This document shows positions 57,979 through 64,000 of a DNA stretch of 64,000 bases, in pieces. A program made the translations under genes and the position numbers. The DNA is from Cololabis saira. Its lineage: Eukaryota; Chordata; Actinopteri; Beloniformes; Belonidae. A model generated the notes under the pieces. The model was not told where the DNA came from. It did no database searches and was given only the letters and a program-made list of their open reading frames with translations. The stretch covers positions 46,225,231 through 46,289,230 of the forward strand of contig NC_084598.1 of assembly GCF_033807715.1 (NCBI RefSeq), read 5' to 3'. Every line of letters begins with the position of its first letter. Within the stretch, counting starts at the first letter, position 1.

Positions 57979-60900
57979 GGCGGGCTTGGCTCGCAGGGTG
58001 TAGTGATGCGTCTAGTGCAGCATGCTAGAGAGACGTTGCATGTAGGGATGCATGTGACCACCCTCCCTTAGTTCCTGCCGCTGACCAACCCAGTCTGGGT
58101 AAAGGGAGCTGAGTGCGTAAGCCTCCCGAGGTCAGTACATAGCCTCTCCTTCACCAAGACCCCTCCCTTGCCTCCTCGTGGCAGCACACGGTAACTGGAG
58201 TCTCGCGACTCCAGGCTAAAAGGTAGGGGATCGACCCGCTGCCTTGTGGGTAAGTCCAGGAATACAAAGGCTAGGGGAGCACACCCTGAGAGAAAAGCAC
58301 TGTGACGGAGGCACACATAGGCGGGCCACGACAGACAGGGGTTCCGGCAGCTTCCTGCAGTCATGGAGAGGTGCTGGTTGTCCTGGGTTTTCCCCCTTGC
58401 CACTAGGTCCCATCTCTCTGTGGTGAAGACAGTGCGACTGGGAATTGTGCATCCCCAGTGGCACTCTAAACAAATCATTGCACAGGTCTCTACTTCTGAC
58501 CTGGTGGATCCAGAACAGCAATGGATTCTGAACTCAAAGTCTGGCGGCGCCAGGATATCTGATGACGGGGGCAGGTTAGGATGAAACTGGGAGCCTCTAG
58601 TTAGATGCCTGCACGTCAGCGATACAGGGCTATAATGGTCGCTATCAACTGGGATCTGAGTGGCAGCTGATTTCGGCAGACCCCTGTATGTCTGAGCAGC
58701 CCTATTTAGGAGCCACACTGCTCACCCCAAGTCTGGGGGAAGGCCTAGAAAAGGTGGCCTAAACATTGCCCACTCTACACTTCCTGGGTAGGATACCGCA
58801 CCTACCGGGACATTCCAACACTGCGGTCGAAAAACAATAAAGAAAAAAGTTCCCCTGAAATTGGCTACATGGAATATCAGAACCCTTCTGGACAACAACC
58901 CTGAAAGGCCACAGAGAAGGACTGCGCTTGTTGCCTCTGAGCTCAGACGCTATGGCATTGACATCGCTGCCTTGAGTGAGACCAGACTTCTGGACGAGGG
59001 ATCCCTGATCGAAGAGGGCCAGGGATATACCTTTTTCTGGAAGGGATACCCTACAGGAGGTCCGCATCACCATGGTGTCGGTCTTGCCATAAAAAACAGC
59101 CTGCTACCCAGTCTCACTGAAACACCTACCGGCATAAGTGAAAGACTTATGTCTGTCCGTATTCCCCTGGCAAAACAACGCTTTGCGACTCTTCTCAGCG
59201 CATATGCGCCAACTCTACCATCTGAGAATGAGGCAAAGGACAGCTTCTACCAGGAACTAGATGAGGCCCTACAGCGCATCCCCAGCAGTGACAAAATCCT
59301 TCTGCTTGGTGATTTTAATGCCAGGGTAGGGAAAAACCACCTCATATGGAAAGGAGTGATTGGGAGGCATGGCATCGGGAAGGTCAACGGCAATGGCATG
59401 AGATTACTCAGTCTCTGTGCAGAGCATGACCTGACAGTCACCAACACAATCTTCCAACAAAAAAATAAATACAAGGCTTCCTGGATGCACCCACGCTCCA
59501 AGCAATGGCATCTGCTGGATTACATCATCGTGAGGCGTAAGGACATCAAGGACGTGCATATCACCCGTGCAATGCGAGGTGCTGACTGCTGGACTGATCA
59601 CCGCATGATCATCTCCAAGCTGCGAGTGACAGTACGACCCCCTGTTCGTCTCCGTAAAGCTGGCAAGAAGAGGTTGGACTGTGCCCGACTTGAAGAAGCC
59701 GAGGCCCGGAACAGCCTGCGATCTTCCATTGCAGGGAAGCTGCAGGAAATCGACTCCTTCCTGACCCCTGAAGGCAGTATGGATGACAGCTGGACCCGTC
59801 TGAGCTCGAAGCTTTACGAGGCCGCAGCTGAGTCTATTGGTTACCGCCGGAGGAGGCATGAGGACTGGTTCGATGAAAACTCAGAATCAATCAAAAGCAT
59901 ACTGGACACCATGCACAAGGCACATAATGCAGTCTTGAACAACCCTACATCTGGCCGGCTAAAGCAGCAGTGGAGAACATCTAGGAAAGAGGTGCAGTCC
60001 GTTCTACGGAAACTGAAGAATGACTGGTGGACTGACAAGGCTCAAGAAATCGAACATTTTGCAGTGAAGAACGACATGCACAACTTTTATAATGCTGTAA
60101 AAACCATCCATGGCCCCAGGAACTCCTCTCTCTCTCCCGTGAAGTCTGCTGATGGCTCAACGCTCATAAAGGACCAGAAGCAAGTTGTGGATAGATGGGC
60201 TGAACACTTCCAGACACTCTTAAACCAACCTGCCACTCCAGATCTGGCAGTGCTGGATGAGCTGCCCAGCTACCCAACCATTGAAGAACTGGACCAAACA
60301 CCAACCTTCTCTGAAGTCCGGGCTGCAGTTAGGTCACTGAAGAACAACAAGACCCCTGGCCCTGATGGCATCCCTGCAGAGATCCTCAAACAGGGAGGCT
60401 ATTTCTGCACCAGAGCAATCTCCCACTACATCGCTGGCGTATGGAAGCATGGAGCGGTCCCCCAACAATGGCGGGACGCAAATGTTGTGACCATATACAA
60501 AGGGAAAGGTGAGAAGTTTGTCTGCGGCAATAGTAGGGGAATATCCCTCCTGTCTGTCGCTGGCAAGGTCCTTGCCAAAGTGATGCTGTCAAGACTCATA
60601 AGGAGCATAACGGAACACCTTTTGCCCGAGTCTCAATGTGGCTTCAGGAAAAACCGCAGCACTGTGGACATGATTTTTACAACTCGCCAACTACAAGAGA
60701 AGTGTAGAGAGCAACACCAAGACCTACACATGGCTTTTGTGGATCTATCGAAGGCTTTTGATACGGTCAACAGAGACCTGCTCTGGGCGATCCTTCTCAG
60801 GGTTGGTTGCCCGAAGAAGTTTGTAAACATCCTGCAAAGTTTTCACAAGGGGATGATGGCTCAGGTGACAACAGGAGGACAGGAGTCAAGGCCTTTCAAG

Positions 60901-62115
60901 GTATGCACTGGTGTTAGGCAAGGATGTGTACTTGCACCAGTACTATTCAACATCTTCCTCATGTGCGTCACCTGGCTGCTGCACAAGGAGGTTGAAGGAA
61001 GCAGTGGTGTGTTGGTGGACTACAGGTTGGACGGGAACCTATTTAACATCAGAAGGCTGCAGGCTGCTACCAAGGTCAAAACTGTCAACATAGTGGAGCT
61101 ACAGTATGCAGACGATTGTGCCTTCGTGGCACATACATCGGAGGCTCTGCAGGCAACACTAACAGCTGCTGTAAAGGCCTATAGCAGACTAGGTCTCACT
61201 GTGAACACTGTGAAGACGGAGGTACTCTGCCAGTGGAACTCCCCTCCCCCAACTCGACCACCATCACCTGTCTTTAACATCGATGACAAGCCTCTTGCAG
61301 TAGTTCCAGACTTTAAATACCTTGGGAGCATCCTATCCGAAAACTGCAGCATGGACAATGATGTTCAAAACCGAATAAGATCTGCCTCAGCCTCCTTTGG
61401 TAGACTCCGTAAGAGGGTGTATATGAACAAAGACCTCAACATTCACACCAAAGTAGCAGTCTACCAAGCCATTTGTGTCTCCACACTCCTGTACGGCTGT
61501 GAAGCCTGGACCCTGTATCGCCGACATGTACAACAGCTGGAGAACTTCCACATCAAGTGTCTCCAACGCATCCTTGGGCTCACATGGCGTGATCGCGTAC
61601 CACACACAGAAGTGCTGAGCAGAACTGGTACCAAGAGCATGGAGGCCACATTTCTCCAATACCAATTACGATGGGCTGGCCACACCATCAGAATGCCAGA
61701 TGACAGACTCCCACGCCAATTGCTGTACGGTCAACTGCATCATGGCCAACGATCTGCAGGAGGGCAAAAGCGGAGATACAAGGACCAGCTCAAGACAACA
61801 CTCAAGAAGTGTGGAATACAGCACACACAGCTGGAAAGGTCTGCCTTGGATCGTCTTCTCTGGAGGCAACTCTGCCTTTCTGGGCTTCAACGTTTTGAAG
61901 AGGAGAGGAGTGCAGCGAGAGAAAGGAAACGCCAGAAGAGGAAGATAGTCCCTGCAGCCAAGACCAGCACAACAAACACTAACCTCACATGCCCCCACTG
62001 CAATAGAACATGTGGCTCTCGCATTGGACTTTTCAGTCACCTCAGAACCCACCAACAGAAGAAGTAGAAGTCATCATCGGACACGATGGACTACCATAAG
62101 CAAGCAAGTAAGCAA
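57978..62115 (+). mobile_element. LINE with APE-RT-zinc finger ORF, apparently near full length
   Basis: A 5' region of about 800 bp without a coding frame precedes a single long ORF. The 3' end is a short AAGCAAGC/AAGTAAGC tail (62095-62115). The endonuclease resembles vertebrate proteins annotated as craniofacial development protein 2-like; I did not assign a LINE clade. It is inserted in a (TG)n tract. Confidence 0.85.
58792..62067 (+). CDS. LINE polyprotein: APE endonuclease, reverse transcriptase, C2H2 finger
   Basis: Counted from the TTG at 58861, the frame is 1068 codons with no stop. Endonuclease: ATWNIRTL (Asn 5), LSETRL (Glu 40), LLLGDFNARVG (Asp/Asn) and WTDHRMI (Asp-His). RT: NNKTPGPDGIPAEIL, FVDLSKAFDTVN, GVRQGCVLAPVLFN and the YADD box at residues 749-752. 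The C terminus is one C2H2 finger, CPHC-x12-HLRTH, about residues 1044-1064. All catalytic residues expected for both enzymes are present. The frame is open back to a TAG at 58789 but contains no ATG before the endonuclease, and the first in-frame ATG lies well inside that domain. The start is therefore lost, non-AUG or supplied otherwise. Confidence 0.88.
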   Translation, partial: DTAPTGTFQHCGRKTIKKKVPLKLATWNIRTLLDNNPERPQRRTALVASELRRYGIDIAALSETRLLDEGSLIEEGQGYTFFWKGYPTGGPHHHGVGLAIKNSLLPSLTETPTGISERLMSVRIPLAKQRFATLLSAYAPTLPSENEAKDSFYQELDEALQRIPSSDKILLLGDFNARVGKNHLIWKGVIGRHGIGKVNGNGMRLLSLCAEHDLTVTNTIFQQKNKYKASWMHPRSKQWHLLDYIIVRRKDIKDVHITRAMRGADCWTDHRMIISKLRVTVRPPVRLRKAGKKRLDCARLEEAEARNSLRSSIAGKLQEIDSFLTPEGSMDDSWTRLSSKLYEAAAESIGYRRRRHEDWFDENSESIKSILDTMHKAHNAVLNNPTSGRLKQQWRTSRKEVQSVLRKLKNDWWTDKAQEIEHFAVKNDMHNFYNAVKTIHGPRNSSLSPVKSADGSTLIKDQKQVVDRWAEHFQTLLNQPATPDLAVLDELPSYPTIEELDQTPTFSEVRAAVRSLKNNKTPGPDGIPAEILKQGGYFCTRAISHYIAGVWKHGAVPQQWRDANVVTIYKGKGEKFVCGNSRGISLLSVAGKVLAKVMLSRLIRSITEHLLPESQCGFRKNRSTVDMIFTTRQLQEKCREQHQDLHMAFVDLSKAFDTVNRDLLWAILLRVGCPKKFVNILQSFHKGMMAQVTTGGQESRPFKVCTGVRQGCVLAPVLFNIFLMCVTWLLHKEVEGSSGVLVDYRLDGNLFNIRRLQAATKVKTVNIVELQYADDCAFVAHTSEALQATLTAAVKAYSRLGLTVNTVKTEVLCQWNSPPPTRPPSPVFNIDDKPLAVVPDFKYLGSILSENCSMDNDVQNRIRSASASFGRLRKRVYMNKDLNIHTKVAVYQAICVSTLLYGCEAWTLYRRHVQQLENFHIKCLQRILGLTWRDRVPHTEVLSRTGTKSMEATFLQYQLRWAGHTIRMPDDRLPRQLLYGQLHHGQRSAGGQKRRYKDQLKTTLKKCGIQHTQLERSALDRLLWRQLCLSGLQRFEEERSAARERKRQKRKIVPAAKTSTTNTNLTCPHCNRTCGSRIGLFSHLRTHQQKK

Positions 62116-62164
<49 letters not shown>
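62116..62164 (+). repeat. (TG)n(AG)n microsatellite
   Basis: A short TG run followed by about 36 bp of AG, between the 3' ends of two convergent LINEs. Confidence 0.95.
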
Positions 62165-62166
<2 letters not shown>

Positions 62167-62221
62167 GAGTTTTTCAAACCACTTTTATTGACTCAAAAAA
62201 TCATGTCCAGCCAAACATACA

Positions 62222-62576
62222 GACAATTTAAAATATTTCCAAAGAGCAGCATGCTGCCCTCCACTGAACACAGCAACTTGTCAACACACCACATTTCAAT
62301 AAAATCATTTATGTTGTTAGTCAGATAGTTGAAATTTAAAAACAGTCCTAAGTCTGACTTTCAACATCCGACAAAAAATTAAAAGTTTTCAGTACAAACA
62401 TCAATAAAAACCAATAAATTTCAATTTAAAATATTTCCAAAGAGCAGCGTGCAGCCCTCCACTGAACACAGCACCTTGTCAACACACCACATGTCATTAA
62501 AATCATTCATGTTGTTAGTAAGACAGTAAAAATTAAAATCAGTCCTGAGTCTGACTTTCAACATACGACAAAAAGT
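62222..62576 (-). repeat. Tandem duplication of about 200 bp at the LINE stop and 3' UTR
   Basis: Sequence from ATTTAAAATATTTCCAAAGA at about 62227 recurs at about 62425 with a few differences, through AAGTCTGACTTTCAACAT. The inner copy contains the last 50 codons and stop of the ORF; the outer copy is their diverged duplicate in the 3' UTR. Confidence 0.88.
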
Positions 62577-64000
62577 TAAAACAACATCAGTATCCACAGA
62601 ACCCTCCAGTCTACTTCTCCTGCTGACATAGATCGCCAATTTGGCTTGACCAATGACAAAATTTAAAAGTCGACATTTAGACTTTACCGTTTTCCTGTGC
62701 CTGACACATAAAATGAACATCTGATGTGAAAAAGTCTCACCAAACATTGAGAACATTCGACTCAGCAGGAGAAACAGAGCCGAAAGACGAGCACATTCTA
62801 GAAAACAATGAAACACCGTCTCTCTCTGTGCACAGAAGGGACAAACAGGCTGAACATTCGAATTCAAAATGGAAACAAAGGCATTCACAGCGAGCGCCCC
62901 GTGCAGGAGCCTCCACTGTAAATCCCCAACCCTCCTGGTTAGTGGTGGTTTGTACAGTGCTCCCCACTCAGGCCCCTGATCCTGTGTGAGGGCCAGGTGA
63001 GCTCTCCAAGGAGTATCGGCCCTACCTGCCAGTGTACGCTGATTCAGCACTTTAATCAGCACACAGTACATATTCTTACCCGTCATAGAGCTCAGCCTGT
63101 ACTCAGTGTTCACTTTCAGCAAGACATTGGTAGTACACTTAAACACAGGAGACAGTTTAACAACAGGGAAAGGATCACAGTCATTGGCTGATTTCAGTCT
63201 TTTGTGGTGTGAAACCAGTAACGCCCTCTCAGAGACCGTCAGCTGCTGTTTCCAGCCCCCCAGCAGACGGCTGATGGTCCTGACAGACCTGACACCAACA
63301 AGAGAGGCCAGACCCTCAGAGCTGTCCAGAGAGGGGCCGCACAAGTCTATCACCTGGCCCAGTGTAATAATCTTGGCCTCATACAGTTTCTGAAGCAAGG
63401 ATGGCCCTGCCTCACACTTGAACCGTGTCCCGTACACCACCGGCTCTCTTAAAAGCCAGAAAAGAGAGTCTGAACAATTCCTTCTGACTTTGTAGAACAG
63501 ACCCCACACTTTAAAAAGTCCACGATAAAAACAGGGCAGAAAGTCCAGCTTAAAGCCACTCAGGTCCATTAAAAACAATGACTCTGCAAGTCCCAGTCCA
63601 CTACAGCACTCTAATAAGGCTCTAGCCACAGGTCTCCAGACCAGGTCCGCAGGTCCAGAGAGTAGTTTCTGAATTGACTGGAGCCTGAAAGCAGCACCTC
63701 TGCTTGCCAGATGTACTAGTCCCTGCCCCCCCTCCTCCTTGGGCAGGAACAGAACACTCTGCGGGACCCAGTGCAGACGGTCCCAGAAAAAGTCCACCAT
63801 GATCGCTTGCGCCTTGGACAGCAGGTTCGGAGGAGGGTCCACACACGCCAACCGATGCCACAGCATGGAAGACACAAGGTTGTTGATCACCAAGACACGA
63901 CCTTTAAACGACATCTTTGGGAGGATCCATTTCCACCTGTTGAGCCTGGCTCGAACTTTTTCCAGAACATTCTCCCAGTTCTTGGAGAGGAAGGACTCGT
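62421..64000 (-). CDS. Tx1-like LINE ORF2, C-terminal part (partial)
   Basis: Open without a stop from the window edge to 62421. It begins with a segment (NRWKWILPKMSFKGR) and VINNLVSSMLWHRLACVDPP then VPQSVLFLPKEEGGQGLVHL, typical of the post-RT region of fish Tx1-type elements. Near the end, VCPFCAQRETVFHCFLECA is the Cys-rich CxxC...H...C knuckle found in this group. No RT catalytic motif falls inside the window. Over 500 codons are intact, which suggests a relatively young copy. Confidence 0.85.
   Translation of the reverse strand, partial: ESFLSKNWENVLEKVRARLNRWKWILPKMSFKGRVLVINNLVSSMLWHRLACVDPPPNLLSKAQAIMVDFFWDRLHWVPQSVLFLPKEEGGQGLVHLASRGAAFRLQSIQKLLSGPADLVWRPVARALLECCSGLGLAESLFLMDLSGFKLDFLPCFYRGLFKVWGLFYKVRRNCSDSLFWLLREPVVYGTRFKCEAGPSLLQKLYEAKIITLGQVIDLCGPSLDSSEGLASLVGVRSVRTISRLLGGWKQQLTVSERALLVSHHKRLKSANDCDPFPVVKLSPVFKCTTNVLLKVNTEYRLSSMTGKNMYCVLIKVLNQRTLAGRADTPWRAHLALTQDQGPEWGALYKPPLTRRVGDLQWRLLHGALAVNAFVSILNSNVQPVCPFCAQRETVFHCFLECARLSALFLLLSRMFSMFGETFSHQMFILCVRHRKTVKSKCRLLNFVIGQAKLAIYVSRRSRLEGSVDTDVVLTFCRMLKVRLRTDFNFYCLTNNMNDFNDMWCVDKVLCSVEGCTLLFGNILN

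Larger units (their letters stand above)
62165..64000 (-). mobile_element. Tx1-like LINE, 3' part, cut by the window edge
   Basis: It has the C-terminal region of a Tx1/L1-group ORF2 and a 3' UTR ending GAGTCAATAAAAGTGGTTTG on the minus strand. The 5' part lies beyond 64000. Confidence 0.85.

Noticed and set aside
58068..58718. 216-codon minus-strand ORF upstream of the LINE
   Set aside because: It lies in the LINE 5' region and no recognisable domain was found.

Overview
This is vertebrate, almost certainly ray-finned fish, DNA. The signs are a split FISNA-NACHT-LRR gene of the teleost-expanded NLR type, L2-clade LINEs with TTGAA or TTAC tails, a Tx1-like LINE, PIF/Harbinger and other TIR elements, a Penelope-like element with a GIY-YIG domain, TTAGGG-type repeats and abundant simple repeats. 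No bacterial, viral or CRISPR features were seen. Domain and family calls come from reading translations and recalling family motifs; no search was run.

Positions 1-28270 form one compound repeat. Four minisatellite arrays of 25- and 22-bp units alternate with three near-identical copies of one 5'-truncated L2 LINE (4014-8700, 11454-16035, 20614-25573). All copies share the same 5' and 3' junctions with the arrays, so LINE plus array was amplified as a unit of about 7.4-9.2 kb. Inside each LINE the reverse transcriptase is broken by a private 40-bp tandem expansion (9, 7 and 17 full units).

Positions 28271-36507 hold a LINE remnant split by about 520 bp of degenerate telomeric repeat, simple repeats, and a 5.3-kb PIF/Harbinger element (30909-36180). 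That element's broken transposase is interrupted by a nearly full-length, decayed L2-type LINE on the minus strand.

Positions 36508-51538 carry an NLR gene on the minus strand. It has two short N-terminal exons, a 1.8-kb FISNA-NACHT exon and four leucine-rich-repeat exons. A tandem duplication (about 36700-39325 and 41866-45637) multiplied the LRR part, and each copy then received a different LINE, so each preserves the other's empty site. Between the copies lies a degenerate Penelope-like element with telomere-like sequence inside its ORF and beside its 3' end.

Positions 51540-64000 are a repeat graveyard: an L2 fragment split by a TIR element that itself contains a MITE with a 13-bp satellite; a tRNA-derived SINE whose A-box to B-box interval has become a 32-bp minisatellite; microsatellites; a LINE with an apparently intact 1068-codon endonuclease/RT/zinc-finger frame; and the C-terminal part of a Tx1-like LINE running off the window. 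The recurring theme is tandem-repeat birth inside transposon sequence. The NLR is the only plausible host gene.
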